DNA from: an uncultured Rhodospirillaceae bacterium
GTDB lineage: Bacteria; Pseudomonadota; Alphaproteobacteria; Rhodospirillales; Rhodospirillaceae
Assembly: GCA_943787205.1 (NCBI GenBank)
Contig: CALSLN010000025.1
Span: forward strand, 1-58,912
Direction: 5' to 3'
DNA: 58,912 nucleotides
The notes beneath the pieces are model-generated. The model did no database searches. It had not been told where the DNA came from and saw only the letters and a list, made by a program, of their open reading frames with translations. The position numbers and the translations under genes are program-made. Every line of letters begins with the position of its first letter. The stretch's first letter is position 1. Positions 9,573 to 18,284 of the stretch are shown here, in pieces.

Positions 9573-9995
9573 TTAGCCAATCAGCTTGCCCATGCTTATG
9601 CGTTTCTCGACCTCAAAGCCAAGGGATTCGTAAAAAGACACCACGGCTTCGTTGCCGTCGCGAATTTGTAAATTCACTTTAAGGCAGCCTAGGGTTTGCA
9701 GTTTAGCGATGGCGTGATGAACCATCTCTCTCGCAATACCACGACGCTGAAAATCAGGGTGGACGGCCACCCCGTTGAGCCAGCCGCGGTACCCGTCATA
9801 GCCCGCAATAGTGGTGCCAACGAGGCGACCATCAAGCTCAGCGACAAACACCAAACCAGGCTGGAACCGTTCTTTCTCAGAGATTGATTGATCGACGAGC
9901 TTGCTCGGCGCATCAGCCCCGAAGGCCGCTGTCCAAATTTCAGAAACGGCGTCGAGATCAGCCTTAGTGTAGGGGCGAATATGAATGTCGGTCAT
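9573..9995 (-). CDS. GNAT acetyltransferase, YpeA-like
   Basis: A 140-residue single-domain GNAT acetyltransferase. The acetyl-CoA pyrophosphate loop is visible as HPDFQRRGIAREMVHHA (the Q/RxxGxG/A motif), preceded by VVGTTIAGYDGYRGWLNGVAV-like strands close to YpeA proteins and followed by NLQIRDGNEAVVSFYESLGFE. Size and motif order match the YpeA group, whose substrate is not well settled. It is the first gene of a two-gene unit with the RimJ/RimL-like gene five bases downstream. Confidence 0.9.
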   Translation of the reverse strand: MTDIHIRPYTKADLDAVSEIWTAAFGADAPSKLVDQSISEKERFQPGLVFVAELDGRLVGTTIAGYDGYRGWLNGVAVHPDFQRRGIAREMVHHAIAKLQTLGCLKVNLQIRDGNEAVVSFYESLGFEVEKRISMGKLIG

Positions 9996-10085
9996 GAATG
10001 GAGTTTAGCTAGAGCAGTACGCGCAATACACCCTGGACCTAGGATAAAACCCCGGACATCAGACTAACGTTGGAGTGATTCTCGC

Positions 10086-12392
10086 TTAAACCGAAACCAA
10101 CCCAGAAACCGAGATCGGTAATGAACGCACGCGCTGGCCGGTGGCATTGTAAATCGCACTGGTCAGAGCTGGCGCGACACACGGCACACCCACCTCACCC
10201 ATACCGCCAGGATGTCCGCCCTGGGCCATGATGTGGGTTTCGATACTGGCAGGCACGTCAGCCATGGTCATCATTCGGTAGCTGTCGAAGTTGGACTGAA
10301 CGACCGCGCCGTCTTCCACATCGATCTGGCCGTAGAGCGCCGCAGAGAGCGCATCAATCACAGAGCCTTCGATTTGAGCTTCAACGATATTCGGGTTCAC
10401 AACCGTATGGGGATCAACAACCGTGACCACGCGATCAACAGTCAGCCCACCATCTGCGGCCACCGTCACTTCAACGATTTGACCAACGGTAGATTGGAAG
10501 GCTTCAGCAAAGGCGACACCACGGCCGCGACGAGAGCCTTCAGGCCCTTCAGCCAGCGGCTTACCCCAATCGCCTTTCTCAGCGAGGGAATCAAGGACCG
10601 CGACAAAATCTGGCTTATGGGCCAGTAACTCGCGACGGAAATCGATCGGGTCTTTGCCAGCGGCTTCAGCCACTTCATCCATAAAGGCTTCTTGGTAAAA
10701 GCCATTGTGCGACATCGTCACACTGCGCCAGTTGCCATTTGGGACCGGGTTGTCCTGGGCGTTCAAAGCCAACCGTATGGACGGAAATGCGTAAGGAGAA
10801 TCGCTCATGGGCATAACCATGCTGATGTCGTCTTTGGCTTCGAACATCACGAAAGTGCCGTTGCGGGTATTGAAGTCTGCACTGACAGGCTTGCCGACAA
10901 TGACAAAATCAAGTGCCGTTATGTTGCCGTCGTCATCTAGGCCTGCTTTGAAACGGGAGGCCGTTGCCGGACGGTAGGTATCTTGTTGCACGTCTTCTTC
11001 ACGGCTCCAGGTCAGCTTGATAGGCGTACCAGGAAGGTTCATGGCGATGGACGTCGCTTGGCGCACAAAATCCATATCGGCGCGACGGCCGAAACCACCG
11101 CCCATAAGCGTGGCATGGACTTGGACATTCTCTTTTTTAACACCGGCAATTTTGCCAGCCTGGCTGGCGCTTTGACCAATGGACTGGCTGGGCGACCACA
11201 CGGTGATGCTCGCATCTTCCGCATCGTCGGTTTCTGACTCTTCATACAACGCTGTGCAGCCCATGGGCTCCATGCAGACGTGAGCCAAGTACGGCGTTTC
11301 GTAAACCGCTTCGACCGTCTTGGTCGCGCGATCCCAATCCGCCGTGAATGTTTCGTCTTCGTTCAGGACATTGACCTCTGCCGCATCAAACAACGCAGCA
11401 TAATTAGGCAGTGCTTTACTGGTGCTAAATGGCGTGCCTTCTGGAGGGGTCCAGGTAACGTCCATGTCGTCGAGCGCCTTCTGAGCAGTCCAGGTGCTTT
11501 CGGCAACCACGGCGATGGCATTATCAAGCACCGGGTACACACCAATTACGCCTTCGCGAGCCATAGCTGAATCCGCATCAAAGGTATCAAGCGTCCCCTT
11601 GAACATCGGGCTATGGCGAATAGCCGCATGCAGCATGCCCGGGAGCTTGACGTCGATGCCGTAGATGGCCGAGCCGTCACTTTTCTCAGGGGTATCAAGG
11701 CGGCCAACCGCATGATTCAAAATCTTGAATTCGTCAGCGTCTTTTAGCGGATTGTCTTCACGTGGTGTAACCGCAGCCGCTGCTTCTGCCAATTCACCGT
11801 ACGACAGAGACTTACCGGACGCGGCATGAATGACCTTGCTCTTCTCGGTGGTCAGTTCGCTCAACGGCACATCAAGCTGTTCCGCTGCTGCTTCCATCAA
11901 CATGGTGCGTGTGGTCGCACCAACCGTGCGGAGGTAATTGTAGTTACCAAGAATGGAACTGGACCCGCCCGTGATGATCAAACCAATCAGCGGTGTCACT
12001 TTGTACAAGGCCGAGCGCGTATAATCAGCAACGGCACCGGGATCCATAAACATCAGAGGAATGGCTTCGGCGACAACGTAGCTGCCGTAGTCTTTATCCA
12101 GCGGTGCTAGCTCGTAGCGCACGTCTGCCCAGTCGGCATCCAGTTCTTCAGCCACCAGCATTGGGATCGCCGTGGTAATGCCCTGCCCCAATTCAGCCTG
12201 AGGCACTGCGACGGTGATGATGCCGCTCGGGCTGATCTTCACATAGGCATGGAGGACGTAGTCCTCCGGGGACGACGCACCGAATTTAGGTTTGGATTCG
12301 CCATCCTTCAGGCTGTTCAATCCGTAGGCAACGGCAAGGCCACCACCGGCTGCTATTCCAGATACGATAAGGCCGCGGCGTGATAATTTCAT
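10086..12392 (-). CDS. isoquinoline 1-oxidoreductase beta subunit-like molybdenum hydroxylase, Tat-exported
   Basis: A 768-residue molybdopterin-binding subunit of the xanthine oxidase family, closest in pattern to IorB, which hydroxylates N-heterocycles or oxidises aldehydes. A twin-arginine signal (SRRGLIVSG) opens it. Downstream are QAELGQGITTAIPMLVAEELDADW, GRRADMDFVRQ after GGGFGRR, and the C-terminal GGMGEVGVPCVAP, which holds the catalytic Glu next to the Mo site. IorB-type chains usually need a small [2Fe-2S] subunit (IorA) and a cytochrome; neither is encoded nearby, so the partner must lie elsewhere or the chain is an orphan. Tat export fits a protein that carries its cofactor across folded. 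Substrate unknown. Confidence 0.9.
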   Translation of the reverse strand: MKLSRRGLIVSGIAAGGGLAVAYGLNSLKDGESKPKFGASSPEDYVLHAYVKISPSGIITVAVPQAELGQGITTAIPMLVAEELDADWADVRYELAPLDKDYGSYVVAEAIPLMFMDPGAVADYTRSALYKVTPLIGLIITGGSSSILGNYNYLRTVGATTRTMLMEAAAEQLDVPLSELTTEKSKVIHAASGKSLSYGELAEAAAAVTPREDNPLKDADEFKILNHAVGRLDTPEKSDGSAIYGIDVKLPGMLHAAIRHSPMFKGTLDTFDADSAMAREGVIGVYPVLDNAIAVVAESTWTAQKALDDMDVTWTPPEGTPFSTSKALPNYAALFDAAEVNVLNEDETFTADWDRATKTVEAVYETPYLAHVCMEPMGCTALYEESETDDAEDASITVWSPSQSIGQSASQAGKIAGVKKENVQVHATLMGGGFGRRADMDFVRQATSIAMNLPGTPIKLTWSREEDVQQDTYRPATASRFKAGLDDDGNITALDFVIVGKPVSADFNTRNGTFVMFEAKDDISMVMPMSDSPYAFPSIRLALNAQDNPVPNGNWRSVTMSHNGFYQEAFMDEVAEAAGKDPIDFRRELLAHKPDFVAVLDSLAEKGDWGKPLAEGPEGSRRGRGVAFAEAFQSTVGQIVEVTVAADGGLTVDRVVTVVDPHTVVNPNIVEAQIEGSVIDALSAALYGQIDVEDGAVVQSNFDSYRMMTMADVPASIETHIMAQGGHPGGMGEVGVPCVAPALTSAIYNATGQRVRSLPISVSGLVSV

Positions 12393-12568
12393 GGGTCGAA
12401 TCCCGTTCTAACAAAAGCGTGCTGATTATAGCGGATATCGGTAGTGGGACTGGCAAAAACAAGCAATACAAATCCCAGTGAGACGTGCACCGAGTGGTCA
12501 GAAAATGGCTAAAACGTGAGAATTACGGGTCAAAAACCCTCTTAATTATGGTGTTTTATGCGCAATAG

Positions 12569-13948
12569 CTATTCAACGGCAGGTACTGGAGCTTCAACCT
12601 TGCTCGTATTCGAGCCCGCATTTGGCCCGGCGATCGCGCCCGTCTTGAGACGCACCAGGAGGGCTCCAATACCGACAAGCGCATTCAGACCGGCCATGTA
12701 GAGGAAGGGCGTCTGATAGGTGAAGCCGTCAAACAGCATTCCACACACCTTGGAATGGATGAGCACACCGAGGGCGCCGCAGAACCCCATCATGCCAAAG
12801 ACGGCGCCACGGAATTTGCCAGGGGCTTCTTGACCAACCAAGGCTGGACCCGACACCAAAATGCAGGCCTCGCCAGCGCCGGCCATGATCGCCACTGGAA
12901 AGATGAACGGAGACGAAAACGGATCGCCCACAATACCCAGAGCGAAGTAGCCAACAGCGGCAACCGCCATGGAAAATGAAAGCACCGAAACGCGATCAAA
13001 CCGATCCACAAGAAATCCCATGACCGGCATGAACAGGAGCATGGCCGTTTGCGATACGGCGAATATGCGCCCCGCTGTCGCTGTCGCATCTTTTGCCTCG
13101 ACACCAGCATCAGTGCCAACGGCCACAATCCACAAGGTGAGAAACGTGGTCATCACGATGAGATCGCCACGCGACACAAAATAAGCAACACCGGCAATAC
13201 TCAGTCGCGGATTGCGCTTGGTCTCGTCATACCCGTTGCGAAGATTAATCAGGAACGGGTCTTTCTCTTCCGTCTTATTGGGGCGACCATCTTTGAGGCC
13301 AACGGACGTAATCAGGGCGGCGGCAGTCGCCACGCCAGCAATCACCCAAAAGGTATAGGTTCCGGATTTGATGGCATCGAACCCCTCCCCAGCAAAGTAG
13401 CCTGGCAACTTTGAGAATCCGATTGCTGCGATCACCACCACACCAAACCCGGTGATAAAACCATTGATGCTGATAATTTTTCCGCGCGACGCATTTTGCG
13501 GGTAGTCAGCCATGACCGTACCCAACATAAGGGTTCCCATGGCCAAACCCGCACCCAAAAGAATACGACCGAGCATAAACATCTCAGGCGTACGGGCCGC
13601 TGGCAGCAATACACAGGCTATCGCGATAAGCGTAAAGGCCGTTACCCATAACGGAACGCGCCCTAATTTGTCGGACAATGACCCGAGCGGGATAACCAAT
13701 GCGATGGCCATGATCTCGACGTAGACGGTGAGCGTGCCAATAAAATCACCCTGCTCGGATGTCGGCATTTTAATATGCTCAGCCAGGAGGTAGGGCGTTA
13801 ACACACCAATCCCAGTGACGAACACGATCGTCATCATTCCGGCAAAAAACAGCGCCAAAACGTTGGCCGGTGCGATGCCTGGGCTGAGCCAGATGGGCCC
13901 GAGCCTCCGTTGGCTGCGATCAATCTCAAAACCTGGTTGGTTTGACAT
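12569..13948 (-). CDS. major facilitator superfamily transporter
   Basis: About 459 residues with the run of hydrophobic segments expected of 12 membrane helices. The family loop 2-3 motif appears as GSLSDKLGRVPLW and its repeat in the second half as GFLVDRFDRVSVL. A central cytosolic loop with many charges (KDGRPNKTEEKDPF) separates the halves. The start at 13948 (MSNQPGFEIDR) is preferred over an upstream in-frame ATG at 14047 because GGGGAG precedes it and the extra residues look uncoded. It is divergent from the dienelactone hydrolase gene at 14131. Substrate cannot be assigned; neighbours suggest an organic acid or aromatic compound. Confidence 0.93.
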   Translation of the reverse strand: MSNQPGFEIDRSQRRLGPIWLSPGIAPANVLALFFAGMMTIVFVTGIGVLTPYLLAEHIKMPTSEQGDFIGTLTVYVEIMAIALVIPLGSLSDKLGRVPLWVTAFTLIAIACVLLPAARTPEMFMLGRILLGAGLAMGTLMLGTVMADYPQNASRGKIISINGFITGFGVVVIAAIGFSKLPGYFAGEGFDAIKSGTYTFWVIAGVATAAALITSVGLKDGRPNKTEEKDPFLINLRNGYDETKRNPRLSIAGVAYFVSRGDLIVMTTFLTLWIVAVGTDAGVEAKDATATAGRIFAVSQTAMLLFMPVMGFLVDRFDRVSVLSFSMAVAAVGYFALGIVGDPFSSPFIFPVAIMAGAGEACILVSGPALVGQEAPGKFRGAVFGMMGFCGALGVLIHSKVCGMLFDGFTYQTPFLYMAGLNALVGIGALLVRLKTGAIAGPNAGSNTSKVEAPVPAVE

Positions 13949-14130
13949 GGCGCTCCCCATAATCCCCTGAGACCAAATAGGCCCCTGCCTGAGTATAGGG
14001 CCATGATAGAGACCATGCGCTCGCCTGGCGAGAGGCCCCATAGCCAATCCCCCATGACAGAGTCGACCTGACCGTTATAAGGTTAGGGCCTCAATCACGT
14101 GCAGATACAATAATCAGGGAGCACCAGACT

Positions 14131-15021
14131 ATGGCGAACGATATGGCCGACGACGCTTTTGACATTGATTGCGATGAACACTGCTTCACCTCAGCCCCAC
14201 TCTCACGCCGCACCTTCGGTGCGACCTCTGTCGCAGCGGCTGGCCTCGCCGGTGCGGGTGCCGCTTCAGCTGCCGGACTAGACGTCGTTGAAACCGACGT
14301 TGAGATCGTCACGCCGGATGGCACCTGTGATGCCGTGTTCTTCCACCCAACGGAAGGGAAGCACCCAGGCGTTTTAAAATGGACCGACATCATGGGCCTA
14401 CGCCCAGCGTTCCGAGATATGGGACGGCGATTGGCCTCAGAAGGCTACTCGGTATTGGTGCCAAATCCATTCTACCGAGACGGCCGCGCGCCCCTTCCCG
14501 GCACAGACTTCAACTTTGCGACAGATCGTCCGATTGCCATGAAGCTCATGGGCAACCTCATTGCGCCAGGCGCAGCAGAGCGTGACGCACAAATATTTGT
14601 CGCGTGGCTCGACGAACAAGGCCAAGTGGATTCAAATTCGAAGATGGGCACATCCGGCTATTGCATGGGTGGTCCGTTGACGATGAAAACCGCCGGCCTA
14701 TTGCCAGACCGCATTGGTGCGGCGGGATCCTTCCACGGCGGTGGATTAGCTACAGAGAGAGACAACAGCCCCCATCTGCTCATTCCGAAAATGAAAGTGC
14801 ATTACCACGTTGGTGTGGCCGATAACGATGATGCCCGTGAGCCAGAGGTTAAGAATATCCTGAAGGCGGCATTTGAAGCGTCCAACGTACCGGCGGTCGT
14901 TAAAGTCTACGAAGGCGCTGACCACGGCTGGTGCGTTCCAACCAGTTCCGTCTACAACGAGGCTCAAGCTGAAGTCGCGTGGACAGCCCTATTAGATACC
15001 TTCAAGGCTGGCCTGGCTTAG
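14131..15021 (+). CDS. dienelactone hydrolase family protein, Tat-exported
   Basis: A 296-residue alpha/beta hydrolase of the dienelactone hydrolase group. The twin-arginine signal is LSRRTFGATSVAAAG, followed by an Ala/Gly-rich segment and a likely cleavage near ASA. The nucleophile is the Cys in GYCMGGPLT, and the catalytic His is in ADHGWC, both as in carboxymethylenebutenolidase. Most such enzymes are cytosolic, so Tat export is unusual, although exported members are known. The gene is divergent from the MFS gene with a shared 180-base promoter region and ends at a terminator-like hairpin. True substrate unknown. Confidence 0.92.
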   Translation: MANDMADDAFDIDCDEHCFTSAPLSRRTFGATSVAAAGLAGAGAASAAGLDVVETDVEIVTPDGTCDAVFFHPTEGKHPGVLKWTDIMGLRPAFRDMGRRLASEGYSVLVPNPFYRDGRAPLPGTDFNFATDRPIAMKLMGNLIAPGAAERDAQIFVAWLDEQGQVDSNSKMGTSGYCMGGPLTMKTAGLLPDRIGAAGSFHGGGLATERDNSPHLLIPKMKVHYHVGVADNDDAREPEVKNILKAAFEASNVPAVVKVYEGADHGWCVPTSSVYNEAQAEVAWTALLDTFKAGLA

Positions 15022-15049
15022 CCACCCACTTACACGTCTCGCAGACCAG

Positions 15050-15085
15050 AATGGCCTCGCCCAACCCGGGTGAGGCCATTTTCTT
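15050..15085 (+). terminator. intrinsic terminator after the dienelactone hydrolase gene
   Basis: AATGGCCTC at 15050-15058 pairs with GAGGCCATT at 15072-15080, with an extra CCC/GGG inside the loop, followed by TTTTCTT. It lies between convergent genes and can act in both directions. Confidence 0.7.
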
Positions 15086-15093
15086 GGCCGGTT

Positions 15094-15878
15094 CTAGTCA
15101 ACAATGTTGAGGTTGGCACGGTCGAGTTGATACTCAGGCTTAATCACCTTTTCCCACGTCCCGATCGTGCGCTCGGTCAATTCCACATCGTCATCAACGG
15201 CATGGTAAATAACGTTGAGACAGTCCGCATTACCCAGACATTCCATCGTCAGCCGAGCGAGACCATCGCGCGTCATCGCACCCACGGCCGTATGGTCTTT
15301 GGTCAGCCGAGCGTTGCCGGACTCTTTTGTTTCCATAGAAAGCAACGTCAAATGGCGGATGATGGTGTAAGGCACGCCGCTGTTAATCAGCGTTGCCTCG
15401 GCAATCGTTTTCGACGCGATGGAGGTTTGCTGAATTGGGTGTGTTTTTTCAATATAAATCAACTTGCCGCTATCTGAGGCCCCGATTGCGCCATGAAGAA
15501 TGACCTGCCCCACATTTGTCGCGGCGGCCCATTTTGAAATAAGCACCTGACTCTGTTCGTAGAATTTTTGATCACCACCGAAGGCTTGGCTCGAGGCATC
15601 GATCACAGCCCGATAGGCCACGGCGGTAAAATGCGTTCCATGTCGGCGTCTGCGAGCATATCGCCAATCACGTACGTGACATCCACACCTTCAAGACGAG
15701 CCCGGTTCGATGTCGGCCTGGCCAATACGGTGACGTCTTCTCCAGCACCCACCAAATCTTTGGCAATCTCAGAGCCAAGCTGCCCCGTTCCACCAAGCAC
15801 CAGAACACCACCATCGGCAGCAAAAGACTGACTTGACCAAAGCAAAAGACTCACTGTCAGCGTAACGATGTATTTCAT
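15094..15878 (-). CDS. Sec-exported NAD(P)-binding Rossmann protein, NmrA/atypical SDR-like (one frameshift)
   Basis: The protein starts with a clear Sec signal (MKYIVTLTVSLLLWSSQSFA), then a Rossmann nucleotide motif GGTGQLGSEIAKDLV and a basic NADP-type segment ARPTSNRARL. The remainder resembles NmrA-like atypical short-chain dehydrogenases: NVGQVILHGAIGASD, SGVPYTIIRHLTLLSMET. Frame breaks in the A run at about 15627-15630 (plus strand); adding one base to the T run on the coding strand gives MERIFTAVAYRAVIDASSQAF and one protein of about 261 residues. An exported nucleotide-binding Rossmann protein is odd because the periplasm has little free NADP. Function unknown. Confidence 0.8.
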
Positions 15879-15984
15879 TATTTAAGGCATCCCAATGTTG
15901 AAGATTTGGCAGAGTTTACGTCTGGCACTTGAGTGAAGGCCACCTGAATCGGTGATACCAAACAGAGCGTCCGTGAGGTGAGCT

Positions 15985-16011
15985 AAAAAAAGACCCTGCA
16001 AAAGCGAGGCC
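15985..16011 (-). terminator. intrinsic terminator of the PAS protein gene
   Basis: On the minus strand an imperfect GC-rich stem (GGCCTCGC with GCAGGGTC, loop of four T) is followed by seven T. It lies 20 bases after the end of the PAS gene. Confidence 0.6.
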
Positions 16012-16030
16012 TTTTCTTAAACGACACATG

Positions 16031-16579
16031 TCACTGATCAATCGTCATCGGCGGGTCTTCAGGAATGCCTGCGCCAATGTCGATCCACTCAACATTAGCG
16101 AGCCTTGTGTACCGCTCGGAGTGTTCACCAAACTTTAGCTTCCGCATGAGACCCGAGTAGGCAACGAGCCTCCCGGGTTTACCAGGCTCAACAATGAGGG
16201 GAAGCGTAATGGCCTCGACCAACATTTCTGAGCCACTGCTGGCCGCCAATTCAATCTCTGACCTTAGCCCACAAGGATTCAATATGACCTGGCGCGTGTT
16301 TGCATAGAGCGCCTCACGGACAGAGTCAGGTTGGCCCTCGCCCATAGCTTCACCTGTTTTGTCTTTCCCCCATCGCTCAACGAGACCTGTGCCCATGAGC
16401 CGTACAATCATTGTACCGGTTTCGCTTATCTCTGAGATATGGACGAACGGTGCGTATTTAGGGTTTGGGTTATCAAGAAAGTCTCGATGGAAGGGCACAA
16501 TGTCGCCATCGAGGCGCAGGGATTGCCAGTGCTCAAAAAAGCCACGGCAGTCTTCCGACTGAAACATAGAATCGGCCAT
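16031..16579 (-). CDS. PAS domain-containing protein (PF07310-like)
   Basis: About 182 residues resembling the stand-alone alphaproteobacterial PAS_5 (PF07310) proteins of unknown role. Family-like segments are the N-terminal FFEHWQSLR, LDNPNPKYAPFVHISEISETGTMIVRLMGTGLVERWGKDKTG, CGLRSEIELAASSG and ITLPLIVEPGKPGRLVAYSGL. PAS folds bind small ligands or cofactors, but no output domain is attached, so it may act by protein contact. The start is uncertain: ATG at 16579 is used, but a TTG at 16639 and an ATG at 16567 are also possible, and none has a strong ribosome site. It ends at its own terminator. Confidence 0.8.
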   Translation of the reverse strand: MADSMFQSEDCRGFFEHWQSLRLDGDIVPFHRDFLDNPNPKYAPFVHISEISETGTMIVRLMGTGLVERWGKDKTGEAMGEGQPDSVREALYANTRQVILNPCGLRSEIELAASSGSEMLVEAITLPLIVEPGKPGRLVAYSGLMRKLKFGEHSERYTRLANVEWIDIGAGIPEDPPMTIDQ

Positions 16580-16735
16580 GCAGAGGTTCCGTTGGTCGTA
16601 ACAAAATCTGGTGGACACGGATGCGAGATCTAGGTCCAAGCCACCTGTCTGTGGAAAGACCGTTTTTTGTGAACAGATTCACTAAAATCTGATCCGCAAG
16701 TCTAACACAAACCTATCGACCGAACGACAATAGAG

Positions 16736-16773
16736 TGCCGCTAGAGAAGTTGAGCTTCATTGCACTAGCGGCA
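16736..16773. repeat. nested inverted repeat, function unknown
   Basis: TGCCGCTAG at 16736-16744 is a perfect reverse complement of CTAGCGGCA at 16765-16773. Inside it GAAG and CTTC form a second small stem around TTGAG. The structure has no T run on either side and lies upstream of the PAS gene, so it could be an operator pair, an RNA leader or a small RNA element. Confidence 0.5.
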
Positions 16774-16813
16774 ATCTGAGGTTTAGAGAAATAGCTAAAA
16801 TTGTGAGAATGAG

Positions 16814-16846
16814 AAACGGCCCTTCCTGTTTTGGAGAGGCCGTTTT
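16814..16846 (-). terminator. terminator-like hairpin after the desaturase gene
   Basis: AAACGGCC pairs with GGCCGTTT around a 16-base loop that itself can pair partly (CTTCC with GGAG). It lies about 95 bases beyond the desaturase stop. The T stretch is short on both strands, so direction is uncertain. Confidence 0.55.
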
Positions 16847-16939
16847 CCGAAATCATTACTCGTTCTTGAAATATGCCATTAACAAAAAATAGACCGGCGA
16901 ACTCAAATAGTATTACCGACGTAACAACCAGTCGCCGCG

Positions 16940-17983
16940 TTACGCTTTGGACCGCGCGTCACGGAAAGAAATCATCCGCCGCTGGCTCTCATCCCAAAGC
17001 GCAAATTTCACATACCGAAGGCTTTCAATCAGCGTCACCCGATTAACCTGGGTAAGAGCCGGGTAATCGCGAAGTGTGCGCGGTAACCGGTAAAAGGGAA
17101 TTTGACTACACAAGTGATGGACATGATGCATGCCGATATTGCCGGTGAACCAACGTAGGACGGCGGGCAGATCATAGTGGGAGCTTCCATGAAGTGCGGC
17201 TTCATGCAAATCCCAATCGGCGTCGTCGTCCCACAACGTATCCTCGAATTGATGCTGGACGTAAAACAGCCATACGCCAAACGAGGCGGCGAGAGCCACA
17301 ATAGGAACATGCACCATCAGGAAGGCTTGCAGCCCCATACCCCAAATCAACAAGGAGAAGGTTACCAAAATTCCGACATTGGTGGACATGGTGCTGAGCC
17401 AAGGCTTCCAGCCATCCCGCATCAAACCAACGGGCAAGCGCTGTTGTACAAAATACAAATAGGCCGGGCCCAATGCGAACAAGACGAGGGGGTGACGGTA
17501 GACGCGATACCAGAATCGGCTCAGCATCGAACTGGCTTGATATTCTTGTAACGTCAACGTGGTCACGTCACCCATGCCGCGACGATCAAGATTGCCACAG
17601 GTCGCATGATGGTTCGCGTGTGTGCGCCGCCAGTAATCATAAGGTGTCAGTGTGAGCACACCGATCACGCGGCCGACCCAGTCATTAGTGGCGCGTTTGT
17701 GAAAGAACGTCCCATGCCCACAATCATGTTGAATGATGAATAACCGCACGAGAAAGCCTGCTGTCGGCACGGCCAGCAATAAAGAGAGCCAGTAGCTGTA
17801 ATCGAGCAACAGCCACATCGCTGTCCATAAAAGTGCGAACGGAAGGATGGTGATCGAGATCTCAACAATACTGCGGAGGCGGCTCAGATCACGGTACTCA
17901 GAGAGAATCTTGGTCCAATTTCGTGCGGCTTGCACTGAGAGATCAGGGTCCGTGTTTTCTATGGTATTGGTCAAATCGGGCAA
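16940..17983 (-). CDS. membrane fatty acid desaturase
   Basis: A 347-residue membrane di-iron desaturase that introduces a double bond into acyl chains. All three histidine boxes are present: HDCGHG (86-91), HANHH (122-126) and HHVHH (286-290). Hydrophobic pairs around residues 40-80 and 190-250 fit the four-helix desaturase topology. The pattern HDCGHG...HxxHH...HHVHH resembles omega-6/delta-12 type enzymes; the exact regiochemistry cannot be read. It is monocistronic, divergent from the DUF1838 gene, and may adjust membrane fluidity. Confidence 0.95.
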   Translation of the reverse strand: MPDLTNTIENTDPDLSVQAARNWTKILSEYRDLSRLRSIVEISITILPFALLWTAMWLLLDYSYWLSLLLAVPTAGFLVRLFIIQHDCGHGTFFHKRATNDWVGRVIGVLTLTPYDYWRRTHANHHATCGNLDRRGMGDVTTLTLQEYQASSMLSRFWYRVYRHPLVLFALGPAYLYFVQQRLPVGLMRDGWKPWLSTMSTNVGILVTFSLLIWGMGLQAFLMVHVPIVALAASFGVWLFYVQHQFEDTLWDDDADWDLHEAALHGSSHYDLPAVLRWFTGNIGMHHVHHLCSQIPFYRLPRTLRDYPALTQVNRVTLIESLRYVKFALWDESQRRMISFRDARSKA

Positions 17984-18284
17984 CTTTCAATTCCCAGCCA
18001 GGCACTAACGGTGATTACCTACTATTAAACAACTTTGCCTTTGCCGCAAACTTTACCAGCAGGGCATTCTCAAGCATCGAATGTGACCGCCGAACGGGCC
18101 CCATGTCAATTTTCTCTGGTGATAAAGTGACCGGTGGTCGACGGCCATAGATTAATGCGTTTAGGGCGATACAGTCAGAGCTGTCCCATACGCCATGACA
18201 CCGGGAGTCAAACGTCTCTATTTGATAACTGAGAAGATGAGCGACAGTATAACGCGACATCCGCACACCCGAGGAGTTGAAGTT
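17984..18284. other. divergent promoter region
   Basis: About 300 bases between the desaturase start and the DUF1838 start. Promoters for both genes are expected here, but I see no clear operator, repeat or small gene. Open frames here are shadows of the DUF1838 gene. Confidence 0.5.

Larger units (their letters stand above)
16580..16939. other. intergenic region with inverted repeats
   Basis: This 360-base stretch lies between the PAS gene and the 3' end of the desaturase gene on the same strand. It contains no supported gene. It holds a nested inverted repeat at 16736-16773 and a terminator-like hairpin at 16814-16846, listed separately. Confidence 0.6.
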
